64,000 nt of DNA from an uncultured Paraburkholderia sp. (lineage in GTDB: Bacteria > Pseudomonadota > Gammaproteobacteria > Burkholderiales > Burkholderiaceae): positions 186,001 through 250,000 of the forward strand of contig CALNWN010000008.1 of NCBI GenBank assembly GCA_940746715.1. Direction: 5' to 3'. Below are positions 10,132 through 19,843 of the stretch, one piece after another. Under the pieces are notes generated by a model. That model was not told the origin of the DNA, did no database searches, and saw nothing but the letters and a program-made list of their open reading frames with translations. A program made the position numbers and the translations under genes. How positions within the stretch are numbered: position 1 is the stretch's first letter; the number at the start of each line of letters is the position of its first letter.

Positions 10132-11829
10132 TCATTTGTCGGCGGGCTGGGCCACCCCTGCTGCATGCAGCGCTTCGTGCAAGGTGCCGAAAATACAGCT
10201 TGCGTCGATGATCGGCGTGATGCCGTGCCGGTCCATGTCCGAGCGCAGATAGCGGTTCACGCGCGCGAAGATCACCTTGATACCGCTCTGCTTCAACGCA
10301 CCGCACAGCTCGCCCACGGAGCGCGCCGCCGAATAGTCGAGGTCGGTAATTGCGCTCGCATCGATCACGAAGCAGCGGACCTTGCTCGGCGCATGGTCGA
10401 TCAGGCTGCGCGTATCGTCGACGAAAAAGTGGTCGTTCGCATAGAACAGGTCGGCGCCGAAGCGATAAACGATCAGCCCCGGCGCAGTCTGCGTGCCTGG
10501 AACCGCGGGCACCGGAACCCATAGGCCGTCGTCGCCGGGCGCAAGGATCATCGTATGCGGACGATAGCTGTGGCGCACGTGACGCAGCAGCGACACGGCC
10601 ACCGCAAGCAGAATGCCGTGCTCGACGCCGATCAGCACCACGGCCGCGGCGGTGGAGACGGCGAGCGCGAATTCCCCCGGACTTTCGCGGCGAATCGCAA
10701 AGAGCGTCCTGAGATCCACCAGCCCGACTGCGATCGTGAAGACGATGCTTGCGAGAATGCAGCGCGGCAAATACTGCAAAAAGCGGCTGAAGAACAGCAG
10801 CACCACGGCGACCACCGCCGCGAACACGATCTGCGCGAACTGGCTGCGGGTGCCCGCGCGATCGGCCATGGCGGTCTGCGTCGGACTGCCGTTCACGACG
10901 AAGGCGCCCGACCACGCGGCCGCTGCGTTGGCCGCGGCGATGCCGAGCAGATCCGTATTGGTGTCGGCCGCTTCATGATGCCGCTCGGCGAACACGCGGC
11001 TCGCCGCGGCGCTCTGCGCGACGATCATCAAGAAACAGGAGGCGGCGACTGGCACGAGATCGAGCATCTGCTGCCAGGTGACGGACGGCATGCGCAGGGC
11101 CGGCAAGCCGCCCGTCACCGGACCGAGTACGGCAATGCCGTGCGCTGCGAAACCGTAGAGATCGCTCGCGGCAATACCCGCCACGACGGCGATCAACGGC
11201 ACCGGCAAGCGCGGCCAGACGCGTTTGAAAACGAGCACGGCGCTGACGACGAGCACGGAAATGGCCAGCGTCGGCACATTGAGCTGCGCCCAGTGGAGCG
11301 CGACGAGCACCAGCTGATCCGTCGTGCGCGCCGCGTGACCGGGCAAGCCCAGCATATCGCCCAGCATCGCGATGCCGACCTGCACGCCGACTCCGGCAAG
11401 AAAGCCGACCAGCACCGTGCGCGACAGGAAGTCAGCGAGAAAACCAAGTTTGAAAATGCGCGCGATGAGCAGCAGCGCGGCGGTCAGCAACGCGACCATC
11501 GCGGCGAGCGACGCATACTCGGCGCTCGAAACCGGCGCCATGGTCGACAGGCGGCTTGCGAAAATGGTGGCGGTGGCCGAATCGGCAGCAACGACCAAGT
11601 GTCGCGACGCGCCGAACAGGGCGAACGCGATAAGCGGCAGAAAGACGGTGTAAAGACCGGTAACGGCAGGCATGCCGGCAATGCGCGCGTAGCCGAGCAC
11701 CTGCGGTATGTCCATTGACGCGAGCTGTACGCCCGCCAGCGCGTCGCGCACGGCGGCCGCGCGGTTCAACGGAAGCACGCCCTTCAGCACACTCGCGCGC
11801 GCCGTCCAATTCGCCAGAAAGTCTCGCAT
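10132..11829 (-). CDS. SulP-family anion permease with C-terminal STAS domain
   Basis: Intact 565-residue transporter for sulfate or another anion in the inner membrane. The first 400 residues hold the repeated hydrophobic helices, including the SulP-type segments GLYTVFLPLIAFALFGASRH and AFVVNGSPTQTAMADRAGTRS. The last 130 residues form a STAS domain (GLIVYRFGADLFYANDHFF; CFVIDASAITDLDYSAARS), which in this family regulates transport. The start ATG at 11829 gives MRDFLANWTARASVLKG. No carbonic anhydrase gene lies next to it, so the substrate cannot be inferred from context. Confidence 0.93.
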   Translation of the reverse strand: MRDFLANWTARASVLKGVLPLNRAAAVRDALAGVQLASMDIPQVLGYARIAGMPAVTGLYTVFLPLIAFALFGASRHLVVAADSATATIFASRLSTMAPVSSAEYASLAAMVALLTAALLLIARIFKLGFLADFLSRTVLVGFLAGVGVQVGIAMLGDMLGLPGHAARTTDQLVLVALHWAQLNVPTLAISVLVVSAVLVFKRVWPRLPVPLIAVVAGIAASDLYGFAAHGIAVLGPVTGGLPALRMPSVTWQQMLDLVPVAASCFLMIVAQSAAASRVFAERHHEAADTNTDLLGIAAANAAAAWSGAFVVNGSPTQTAMADRAGTRSQFAQIVFAAVVAVVLLFFSRFLQYLPRCILASIVFTIAVGLVDLRTLFAIRRESPGEFALAVSTAAAVVLIGVEHGILLAVAVSLLRHVRHSYRPHTMILAPGDDGLWVPVPAVPGTQTAPGLIVYRFGADLFYANDHFFVDDTRSLIDHAPSKVRCFVIDASAITDLDYSAARSVGELCGALKQSGIKVIFARVNRYLRSDMDRHGITPIIDASCIFGTLHEALHAAGVAQPADK

Positions 11830-12340
11830 ACGCGATGCTGCCCCACACTCAGGTTATCGCGCATCGTGCCGCGACACGGCACTTCTTGGCAAGGCCTGCG
11901 AATACAACCGGCAATGCTGAAAGCCGGCAGCAGATCCTACGTGCCGGCTTGGCTCGAAATCGCGACGTTGAAAGTCAACGCTTGAAGTGGCCCGTCCATG
12001 GATCGACATGCCGCGCAAAACCGAAAAGCGCCGCAATGCAGATCGGACAGGCGATGATGAAAACGGCCAACATCTCGCACCCCGTAACCATTTTTGTTAC
12101 TGGGAAGTCTACGCCATAAGGGGGTGAATTAAATGAGGGAAAGCCGCAAAGCACTGTTGCTGTCTATTACACGTGTGTCGCGCCGGTGCACGATAGCGGC
12201 GCATTTTAAGTCCTGAAAACAGCGGGTAAACTTGATGACGGCGAGCGACGTATGCATGCCGGTGCGAACGGCAAACGCCTGTTTGAACACGCAAACGTTT
12301 TCCTGGCTTTTATCTCCAGGCGCGCACCGGCCTCTTCGAA
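11830..12340. other. Intergenic region between SulP and DUF2252 genes
   Basis: About 510 bases between two leftward genes. It holds one possible very small membrane-protein gene (11975-12073). The part from 12090 to 12340 is less GC-rich and shows nothing I can assign; promoters for the SulP gene probably lie in its left part. Confidence 0.5.
11975..12073 (-). CDS. Possible small membrane protein, 32 residues
   Basis: A short frame starts MLAVFIIACPICIAALFG, a clear single membrane-spanning segment, and ends DPWTGHFKR then TGA. A GGGG stretch lies about eight bases before the ATG at 12073; an alternative ATG lies 18 bases upstream. The hydrophobic block followed by a short polar tail resembles known bacterial small membrane proteins, but I do not recognise a family. 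Evidence is limited to composition, start context and position in an otherwise empty gap. Confidence 0.4.
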   Translation of the reverse strand: MLAVFIIACPICIAALFGFARHVDPWTGHFKR

Positions 12341-13543
12341 CTAGACCGCAAAGGCACCACGATCGTAAGCGTCGCAATACGTTTTCCAGTCCGCCGCGAC
12401 TTGTGCCGCGCACTGCGCCGCGAATTCGATCAGCGGCGACTGCCAGTCGGTGCGATTGCCGAACGCGATCATCTCATCGGCAATGGACGACTTCTGCCGG
12501 CCGCCGCTGCGCAAATGCGCCCATGCGCTCAACTCGGCCATGCTGCCGACCACTGCTTCGAGCCTCGGCAGTTTGCCGTTCCAGTCCTGCAACGCGACGC
12601 GGTCTTCCGAAGGCTGCAGACTGCGCAGTACGTACGAGCGCTGATTGAAGTCCACCGCGTGCAAAAACGCTTGCGAAACCGCCTGATTTCGCCGCTGAAT
12701 CTCGACGACGCGCTCCGCTTCGCTTCGCCATGCGGGCTGCGGCGTGCGCACATGCGGCACGACCGAAGAAGGCAGCGCCTCTTTCAGATCGAGCAGATAG
12801 TTGCCGTCCGGCGAGCCCTTGCCTTCCACGAGAATCACATAACGGTCCACGCCGAGGCTTCCCGTTCCCGCGATGCGACGCGCCACGTCGAGCACGCGAT
12901 AAAAAGCCGGATCGCTTTCGCCGGCAGCGAACTGCTGCATGAAGTGCGTGACCGCGGCGCGCCGTTCATCGCTCACGGGCAGTGCTTTCTTGCCGTCCAC
13001 CTTGAGCGTGCGCGTCTTGCCCTTGAGCGTGGTGCGGCGGTCCAGATGCGCGGCGCGCGTGCGGCTCGCCAATGCATCGAACAGATCGCGCACCATGCCG
13101 GACGACGTCTCGCGCTCGACCCAGCGCGCCTTGCCGAAGGCGAGCGCCGCGCCATACGCCTCCACGGCCGTTTGACAGAGCGCCAGCGCCTGCGCGCGGC
13201 TCAGCTTGAGATCGGCGGCACCGGCCAGCACGCTCGTGAGCAAACGCGCCAGTTCGGCGAGATTCGGCGCGAGGCACGCCTCGTCGAAATCGTTGTTGTC
13301 GAAATAGATGAGGCCGTTGTCCGCCTTGTAGCTGCCGAAGTTTTCCAGATGCATGTCGCCGCAGATCCACACGGGCGGCGCGTCGTCGAGCAAGCCGGCT
13401 TGCGGCAGGCGCTCGTAAAACAGATGGCATGTGCCGCGCAGGAATACGAAAGGCGACGTGCGCATCGCCTTGAATTTCATGGCGAGCCGTTCGGGATCGC
13501 GCCCGGCGTTAAAGCGGGCGATAGTGTCGGCAACGTCGATCAT
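12341..13543 (-). CDS. DUF2252 family protein
   Basis: Intact protein of 400 residues of the DUF2252 family, distantly kinase-like with an unknown reaction. Kinase-like signatures are visible: WICGDMHLENFGSY (catalytic-loop-like His-x-Glu-Asn) and LIYFDNNDFDEACLAP (metal-loop-like DNDFD). The start ATG at 13543 (MIDVADTIARFNAGRDPERL) has AAGGAACT just upstream, which favours it over an ATG 33 bases earlier. The stop is TAG at 12341. It stands alone between SulP and the FtrA-like regulator. Confidence 0.9.
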   Translation of the reverse strand: MIDVADTIARFNAGRDPERLAMKFKAMRTSPFVFLRGTCHLFYERLPQAGLLDDAPPVWICGDMHLENFGSYKADNGLIYFDNNDFDEACLAPNLAELARLLTSVLAGAADLKLSRAQALALCQTAVEAYGAALAFGKARWVERETSSGMVRDLFDALASRTRAAHLDRRTTLKGKTRTLKVDGKKALPVSDERRAAVTHFMQQFAAGESDPAFYRVLDVARRIAGTGSLGVDRYVILVEGKGSPDGNYLLDLKEALPSSVVPHVRTPQPAWRSEAERVVEIQRRNQAVSQAFLHAVDFNQRSYVLRSLQPSEDRVALQDWNGKLPRLEAVVGSMAELSAWAHLRSGGRQKSSIADEMIAFGNRTDWQSPLIEFAAQCAAQVAADWKTYCDAYDRGAFAV

Positions 13544-13606
13544 GTGTAGTTCCTTGCAGGCGCCCTGTTGCGCCATCGAACTGCGGCTTGCGGTACGCTC
13601 GCGCGG

Positions 13607-14573
13607 CTACGCCATCGTAGCGCCGAACTTCTTACGATACGCCCCCGGGCTCGTCAGCGCGATGCGCCTGAAGTGGCGCCGCAGCGATTCTTCGGAGCCA
13701 AAGCCGGCGAGTTGCGCGACGCGCGCCATCGGCAGAGGATTCGGCGCCTCCAGCAACTCCCGCGCGACGGCCACGCGCTCGCGCACCAGCCATTCATACG
13801 GCGCCATGCCTGTCGCGTCATGAAACTGCCGCCGCAGCGTGCGCGGACTCATCGCGGCGCGCTCGGCGAGCGAGCGCAGCGTGTGCGGCAACGCGGGATG
13901 ACTGCGTACCCCCACAGTCCATGAGCCGCGCAAGGCGCCCGCTTTCGTCGTGAGGCACGGGACGCGGCACGAACTGCGCCTGACCGCCTTCGCGATGCGG
14001 CGGCACGACGAGCCGCTGCGCGACGCGGTTTGCCACCGCGCTGCCATGATCGTGGCGCACGAGATGCAGCAGCATGTCGAGCCCCGCCGCGGATCCCGCC
14101 GACGTGATGATCTGCTGCTCGTCGACATAGAGCGCATCAGGCTGCACGCGCAAATGCGGATAGCGTGCCTGCAATTTCGCGGCATAACGCCAGTGCGTGG
14201 TGACAGTCTTGCCGTCGAGCACGCCGGCTGCCGCCAGCACGAACACGCCCGAGCAGATCGAGCAGAGGCGCGCGCCGCGCCTGTACGCGGCGCGAATCTT
14301 TTTCAACAGCGGTTCGGGCGGCATTTCGTCGGCATCGCGCCAGCCGGGTATCACGATGGTGTCCGCGCGATCCAGCAGCCTGAGCGTGTACGACGCGGCA
14401 AGCGTGATGCCGCCGGCCGCACGAATCGGCCCGGCCTCCGCCGCGCAGACGCCGAAGCGATACCAGTTCACGCCGAGCTTCGGGCGTTCGAGCGCGAACA
14501 ACTCGGTCACGCAGCCGAATTCGAAAGTGCAGAGCCGGTCGTAGGCCAGCGCGACGACAAGATGATTGTGCAT
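13607..14573 (-). CDS. GlxA/FtrA-type AraC-family regulator with DJ-1/PfpI domain, frameshifted
   Basis: Transcription regulator with an N-terminal DJ-1/PfpI-like domain (residues about 1-180: HLVVALAYDRLCTFEFG; LCSICSGVFVLAAAG with the nucleophile-elbow-like Cys) and a C-terminal AraC double helix-turn-helix (RSLAERAAMSPRTLRRQF; VAQLAGFGSEESLRRHF). The layout is that of FtrA and GlxA. Near 13911-13916 the linker reads ARLMDCGG in one frame and VRSHPALPHTLRSL in the next; the expected ARLMDWVRSHP would need removal of four bases or one. The divergent rhodanese gene at 14702 could be a target. Confidence 0.85.
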
Positions 14574-14701
14574 GGCGTGATGTTACCGAAGATTGTCGAT
14601 TGCGCCACTTATCCGTTGCAGGCGCTGGCGACACAATGAGCGGCCTGAATCGCAAAACGACGCCCTCACCTCACCCATACGCTATCTCACGAGGTCTCAT
14701 C

Positions 14702-15157
14702 GTGTCCGAGCTGAACACCACAAGCGCCATAACGACCATAAGCACCATCAACGCCGTCACTGCCGTGCCCGCCGCGCCCAGCGCCGCGGCGATCGCCCAC
14801 TTCGAAGCGCAGTTTCAATTCGAAACCGATTGCGCCGATGTATTCGCCGCATTGCAAAGCGGCACGCCGGGCTTCGTGCTGCTCGACGTGCGCAGCCCGG
14901 CACTCTTCGCGGCCGGCCACGTGCCGGGCGCGGTCAACCTGCCGCATGGCAAGATCGTGGAGTCGAAGCTTGCCGGCTATCCCGTCGATACGCTTTTCGT
15001 CACCTATTGCGCCGGTCCGCATTGCAACGGCGCGGCACGCGGCGCGCTACGCCTCGCGCGGCTCGGACGCCCCGTCAAGCTGATGGCGGGCGGCGTCACC
15101 GGATGGCTCGACGAAGGATATGCGCTGACTTCGGCCGAGCGAGAGGAAAATCGCTAG
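14702..15157 (+). CDS. Rhodanese-like domain protein
   Basis: Single rhodanese domain of 151 residues, cytoplasmic, probably a sulfur-transfer or phosphatase-like enzyme. The CH2A/active-site loop reads FVTYCAGPHCNGAARGALRL with the catalytic Cys, and LLDVRSPALFAAGHVPGAVNLPHG is the usual N-terminal signature. I chose GTG at 14702 because GAGG lies about eight bases upstream and because the residues before it look non-coding; an upstream ATG at 14600 would add 34 residues. Divergent from the FtrA-like regulator, a pairing also known from other proteobacteria. Confidence 0.87.
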   Translation: MSELNTTSAITTISTINAVTAVPAAPSAAAIAHFEAQFQFETDCADVFAALQSGTPGFVLLDVRSPALFAAGHVPGAVNLPHGKIVESKLAGYPVDTLFVTYCAGPHCNGAARGALRLARLGRPVKLMAGGVTGWLDEGYALTSAEREENR

Positions 15158-15303
15158 CAACTTTGTCAGGTCTGAAGGAACCGTGACGATCGGCGCGTGC
15201 GCCGTCGCACATAGGCACGCCGCGCAGGTATGCTTACTGCTCTATTGCGGCAGTGGACCGCAATGCGTCACAGCCTGTTGCACGCGATCACGGAGAAAAC
15301 ACC

Positions 15304-16167
15304 ATGCGCCTTGATGATGAAGTGGAAAGCCAGAACGTCGAAGACCGGCGAGGCGGCGGCAGGATGCGAGTCGGCGGAGCTATCGGCATTGGAACGATCA
15401 TCATCGCGCTGGCCGCCTCATACTTCTTCGGCATTAATCCGATGACCATCATCAACGGCGCGCAGGTGCTGCAGGGCAACGCGCCGCAGGCCACCACGCC
15501 AACCAACGCGCGCCCCGAGGACGCCGGCAGTCACTTCGTGCGCCGCGTGCTCGGCAACACGGAGCGGACCTGGCAACACATTTTCCGCACTCAGTTCAAT
15601 CAGGACTACCCGGCGCCCAAGCTCGTCCTGTTCAGCGACGCCACGCCGACCGCTTGCGGCACGGGTCAGTCCGCAATGGGGCCGTTCTACTGTCCGCCCG
15701 ACCGCACCGTTTATATCGACCTGTCGTTTTACCGCGAGTTGCGCGACCGCTTCGGCGCGAGCGGCGACTTCGCTCAGGCCTATGTGATCGCACACGAGGT
15801 CGGGCACCAGGTGCAGAACGTGCTCGGCATCTCGGACAAGTACGAAGCTGCGCGGGCGCGCATGTCGCAGGCACGCGGCAACGCGTTGTCCGTACGCCTC
15901 GAATTGCAGGCCGACTGTTTCGCCGGTGTCTGGGCGGCGGTCGCGCAGCAGCAGAACGCGAAGCTGATGGAGCCGGGCGACTTCGAGCAAGGACTGAACG
16001 CCGCAGGCGCGATCGGCGACGACCGGTTGCAGCGGCAATCGCAAGGGCGCGTGGTGCCGGAAGCATTCACGCACGGCACGAGCGAGCAGCGCCAGCGGTG
16101 GCTCAAGCGCGGCATGACGACGGGCGATATCCGCCAATGCGATACCTTTTCGGCGCAGTCGCTATGA
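15304..16167 (+). CDS. YpfJ-type neutral zinc metallopeptidase
   Basis: Membrane-anchored putative metalloprotease of 287 residues. A cytoplasmic N-terminus (RLDDEVESQNVEDRRGGG) precedes one transmembrane helix at about residues 24-43; the zinc-binding motif HEVGH is at about 15790-15805, followed by the third-ligand region LELQADCFAGVWA. Conserved CGTGQSAMGPFYCPPD and DDRLQRQSQGRVVPEAFTHG blocks are typical of the family. The ATG at 15304 follows GGAGAAAACACC. Complete, with no sign of damage. Confidence 0.93.
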   Translation: MRLDDEVESQNVEDRRGGGRMRVGGAIGIGTIIIALAASYFFGINPMTIINGAQVLQGNAPQATTPTNARPEDAGSHFVRRVLGNTERTWQHIFRTQFNQDYPAPKLVLFSDATPTACGTGQSAMGPFYCPPDRTVYIDLSFYRELRDRFGASGDFAQAYVIAHEVGHQVQNVLGISDKYEAARARMSQARGNALSVRLELQADCFAGVWAAVAQQQNAKLMEPGDFEQGLNAAGAIGDDRLQRQSQGRVVPEAFTHGTSEQRQRWLKRGMTTGDIRQCDTFSAQSL

Positions 16168-16316
16168 GGTTGATGTCGCCGCGCCGCCTTAATTTGCTTC
16201 GACCGGCTGCGGCCAGCACCGTCAGCCAATCGCTAACATATTGAAATTCAATTAAATAAACGCGCTGAAGTGTCGATAACAAGTTCAACCGCGTCTCCAT
16301 CGCGGTTGGACCTGAC

Positions 16317-18392
16317 ATGCAGAGCTCATACAATCCCTGGCTGGTGGCCATGTCGTTTGTCGTCGCGACACTCGCGTCGTACACGGCACTCGATCTGACC
16401 GGCCGCATCTACGTGCTGGCCTCGCCGCGGTTGCGGCACGTCTGGCGCATGGGCGGCGCGCTGGCGCTCGGCGTCGGCATCTGGTCGATGCACTTCGTGG
16501 CCATGCTCGCGTTTTCGCTGCCGATTCCGCTCGGCTACGATTTCGCCGAAACCGCCTATTCGCTCACGCTCGCCATTGGCGCCTCTTATCTCGCCCTCTG
16601 CCTGACCACGCACACACAGCTGACGGCGGTGCGCCTCGTCGGCGGCGGTGCGTTCATGGGCCTCGGCATCGCGGGCATGCACTATAGCGGCATGGCCGCG
16701 TTGCGCATGTCGCCCGCATCAGCTATCAGCCGGCGTGGTTCGCGGCCTCGCTCGCCATTGCGATCGGCGCCTCCAGCGCCGCGCTGTGGATGGCGCGCGC
16801 TCAGCAACGACGACGCGCGCTATGTGCTGCGCAAGCGCTTCGGCGCCGCGCTCGTGATGGCGATTGCCATCAGCGGCATGCATTACGCGGCCATGGCCGC
16901 GGCCGAATTCGCACCCGGCGCGATCTGCGGCGCCGCGGCCGGCGTGAATGCCGCGTGGCTCGCCACCTCCGTGATCCTGTTCACCTTCGCGATTCTGATC
17001 GTCACGCTGCTGCTGTCGCGATTCGATGCGCGCACCAGTTTTCTCGTCGGCGCGGTCTCGAGGCTCAACGGGCAGATCGTGCGGCTCGCCACGCTCGACA
17101 CCCTCACCGGACTGCCGAACCGCGCCACGCTGACCGAGCGCATCGAGCGGGCGATTCATGCGGCGCGCCGCCAGCGGTCGCTGTTTGCGATCCTCTTCAT
17201 GGATCTCGACGGCTTCAAAACGATCAACGATTCGCTCGGTCATTCAGCCGGCGATCAGGTGCTCTCCGCGTTCGCGCAGCGTCTTCTGATCTGCGTGCGC
17301 ACGGGCGACACGGTGGCGCGCCTCGGCGGCGACGAGTTCGTGGTGCTCTCCGAGAACCTCGCTTCGCGCACGGACGCGGCTGCGCTCGCGGAAGGCGTGC
17401 TTGAGCGCATGCGGCGCGACACGTGGGCCGATTCGCAACCGCTGCAGGTGATGCCGAGCATCGGCATCGCGCTCTTTCCCGAAGACGGCGATAGCGTCGA
17501 CACGCTGCTCAAACACGCGGACGCCGCGATGTACGAAGCGAAGCGCGCGGGCCGCAGCACCTACCGTTTCTTCGAGCAGCGCATGAACGAAGCCGCGACG
17601 CGCACGCTGCAAATCCAGAACGCGTTGCGCGAGGCGCTCGCCGAGCGTCATTTCACGCTGCATTTCCAGCCTAAATTCGATGGCAAAAGCGAGACGCTCG
17701 CGGGCGCGGAGGCGCTGATCCGCTTGCACCATCCGCAACTCGGCACGCTTGCACCGCTCGAGTTCATTCCGATTGCCGAGCGCTCGGGGCAGATCGTGCA
17801 GATCGGCTGCTGGGTATTGCGCGAGGCATGCCGCCAGATCCGCCGCTGGGTCGCGCAAGGTCTGCCGCCGATCAAGGTGGCGATCAATCTGTCGCCGCGG
17901 CAGCTACTGCAGGCCGGCCTCGTGCCGACCATGCTCGACATCGTCAACGCGGAGGGCGTGCGCTGCGAGCAGATCATGTTCGAAATTACGGAGACGGTGG
18001 CCATGCAGGACGCAGCCAGAACGATCGAGATGCTCCGCGAATTTCAGGCAAGCGGCTTTGAGATCGCCATCGACGATTTCGGCACCGGCTATTCGAGCCT
18101 CGCGTATCTGCAGCGCTTTCGCGTGAAGCAACTGAAGATCGACCGCTTCTTCACGAATGGCCTCGACGCCCACGGCGAGGAAGGCAGCGCGATCGTGTCC
18201 GCGATCATCGCGCTCGCGCATTCGCTGGAAATGGATGTGGTGGCCGAAGGCGTGGAAACCGAGTCGCAGCTTCACATGCTGAAGGCCATGCGGTGCGACG
18301 AGATGCAAGGCTTCCTGCTCGGCAAGCCGCTCACTGCGGAAGCCTTCGGGGATCTGTTGCGAGGACGGACCCTGACGGCCGACGCCTGCTGA
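16317..18392 (+). CDS. MHYT-GGDEF-EAL cyclic-di-GMP signalling protein with a compensated frameshift
   Basis: Inner-membrane sensor with an N-terminal MHYT domain (motifs MHFV, MHYSGMA, MHYAAMA; seven helices expected), a GGDEF domain (LTGLPNRA; active loop RLGGDEFVV at about 17323-17350) and an EAL domain (EALIRLHHP in place of canonical EALxRW, then DDFGTGYSSL, LKIDRFF, EGVETE). The GGDEF active site is canonical. The E-A-L triad is present, so phosphodiesterase activity is possible. From about 16715 to 16800 the frame used is wrong: shifting it restores ISYQPAWFAASLAIAIGAS-type helix residues, so two compensating indels scramble roughly 30 residues of the MHYT domain. No stop results. Confidence 0.92.
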   Translation: MQSSYNPWLVAMSFVVATLASYTALDLTGRIYVLASPRLRHVWRMGGALALGVGIWSMHFVAMLAFSLPIPLGYDFAETAYSLTLAIGASYLALCLTTHTQLTAVRLVGGGAFMGLGIAGMHYSGMAALRMSPASAISRRGSRPRSPLRSAPPAPRCGWRALSNDDARYVLRKRFGAALVMAIAISGMHYAAMAAAEFAPGAICGAAAGVNAAWLATSVILFTFAILIVTLLLSRFDARTSFLVGAVSRLNGQIVRLATLDTLTGLPNRATLTERIERAIHAARRQRSLFAILFMDLDGFKTINDSLGHSAGDQVLSAFAQRLLICVRTGDTVARLGGDEFVVLSENLASRTDAAALAEGVLERMRRDTWADSQPLQVMPSIGIALFPEDGDSVDTLLKHADAAMYEAKRAGRSTYRFFEQRMNEAATRTLQIQNALREALAERHFTLHFQPKFDGKSETLAGAEALIRLHHPQLGTLAPLEFIPIAERSGQIVQIGCWVLREACRQIRRWVAQGLPPIKVAINLSPRQLLQAGLVPTMLDIVNAEGVRCEQIMFEITETVAMQDAARTIEMLREFQASGFEIAIDDFGTGYSSLAYLQRFRVKQLKIDRFFTNGLDAHGEEGSAIVSAIIALAHSLEMDVVAEGVETESQLHMLKAMRCDEMQGFLLGKPLTAEAFGDLLRGRTLTADAC

Positions 18393-18563
18393 CGTTTTAT
18401 GCGGACGTTTTATGCCGATGTGGCGGCGCAATGCCGGGCAGCGCCGCGTCGTCCGCGCGTCGCACTCAGTGCGTGCGGGGTCCTGCCCCCTCATGCAAAC
18501 GTTGCCGCACAGTAGTCCGATTCAACAATAAACAATAAACGCTGCACAGGTGCTGGAGACCTC

Positions 18564-19369
18564 ATGAGATTCGATGTAGCGACGTTCACCTCGTTGTGCC
18601 TGATCACGTTTCTGTGCTGCGCGCTGATCGCCACCGTGCTTTCGCGGATGTTCGCGCAAGTCGGCACATTCCGCCTCTGGGCGGCCGCGTTTTATCTGCT
18701 CGCCGCAGCCTCCGCCTGTTTCGCGCTGCGTTCGGCGTGGCACACCGATTTTCTCCTCTTTGCCACCGCGGCGTTCGCGCTGCAAAGCCGCATCCTGATC
18801 TGGGCCGGCACGCGGGCATTATTCGGTGTGCCGATGGCATGGCGCACCGCGTTTATCGTCACGTGCGCGTTCTGCGTGCTGTATGGCGGTGCGCTGCTAC
18901 TCGAGTTGCCCATGTTGCCGCGCGCCGTGCTGCTCGCGCTGTTCTTCGCGCCTTATCGCGCGGCCACGCTGCACGAAGTGTGCCGCCGACGCCGTCCGCA
19001 TCTCGGCATGGCGCGCACCGTCGTCGCAATCGGCGCGACGATCGTCACGCTGGGTGCGATCGTACCGCTCACGCTGGTGCTGCTCGACCACGCCAATCCG
19101 CACTGCTGATCGGCAATCCGCGGACCACGTCCGCGGTCTACGCCGTGGTGTTCGCCGGGGATGTACTGCTCGCAAGCGGGCTCATCGTGCTGGCCTTCAA
19201 ACTGCTGATTCTCGAACGCGACATGCTCGCGACGCTGGATCGCAGCGCCAGCGAACGGCTCGCCCTCGCGCGGAATTCGCGGACCAGTCTGGGCTCGGCA
19301 ACGGCTCGCGACCCTCTGCCGCGCCACGACGAACCGAGCCAACGCCGGTCGCTGCCGGGCATGGTATGA
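18564..19369 (+). CDS. Multi-pass membrane protein of unknown function, frameshifted
   Basis: About six hydrophobic helices (for example SLCLITFLCCALIATVLS and LWAAAFYLLAAASACFAL) resemble the N-terminal membrane sensor region of some diguanylate cyclases, but no GGDEF domain follows: after the last helix (LLASGLIVLAFKLLILERDML) a short charged coil runs to PSQRRSLPGMV and a stop. The frame breaks near 19104 (LLDHANPHC, then stop; continuation LLIGNPRTTSAVYAVVF in the next frame). Location right after a cyclic-di-GMP protein gene suggests a related role, but that is inference. It could be a truncated cyclase or a genuine orphan sensor. Confidence 0.6.
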
Positions 19370-19392
19370 GCGGCATCCGGCGTCATTGAGCC

Positions 19393-19809
19393 TTATTCGC
19401 GGGCAGGATCGACCATCGACGTAAGCGGCGTAGGCGCTTCCGCTCCCTCGCGACGTGTGAGCTTGCCGTCCACCGAGGCCCCGCAATCCATGCGCAATTG
19501 CTGATAGTAGATGTTGCCCGTGACGTGCGCGTTGGCCTGCAGTTCGACGAAGTGATCGGCAATGACGTCGCCGACAATCTTGCCGTTGATCACGACGTCG
19601 TAGACGTGCACGCTGCCTTCGATCGAACCGCGATCGCTCAGCACGAGCAGTGTCTGGCTGCCGGACTCACCGCTGACGTTGCCCTTCACGTGCCCGTCGA
19701 GCCGCAGGCCGTTCGTGAACTGAAGGTCGCCTACCACGCGCACGTCGTGCGCAATCAGAGTGGCAAGCTTCGACTGCCGGATGCCTGCGGATTTTCTCTT
19801 GCTGAACAT
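19393..19809 (-). CDS. Bactofilin (polymer-forming cytoskeletal protein)
   Basis: 138-residue bactofilin, a cytoplasmic protein that self-assembles into filaments and scaffolds cell-wall enzymes. The DUF583 right-handed beta-helix is recognisable by the spaced glycines and hydrophobics (VVGDLQFTNGLRLDGHVKG; GSIEGSVHVYDVVINGKIVG; VTGNIYYQQLRMDCGASVDG). Start ATG at 19809; the stop TAA is 24 bases from the convergent membrane-protein gene. It is last in a leftward group behind an M23 peptidase gene and a small coiled-coil gene, a pairing that in other bacteria couples bactofilins to peptidoglycan hydrolases. Confidence 0.92.
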   Translation of the reverse strand: MFSKRKSAGIRQSKLATLIAHDVRVVGDLQFTNGLRLDGHVKGNVSGESGSQTLLVLSDRGSIEGSVHVYDVVINGKIVGDVIADHFVELQANAHVTGNIYYQQLRMDCGASVDGKLTRREGAEAPTPLTSMVDPARE

Positions 19810-19843
19810 AAGTACTCCGGAAAATAAAACATGTCGAGCGAAC

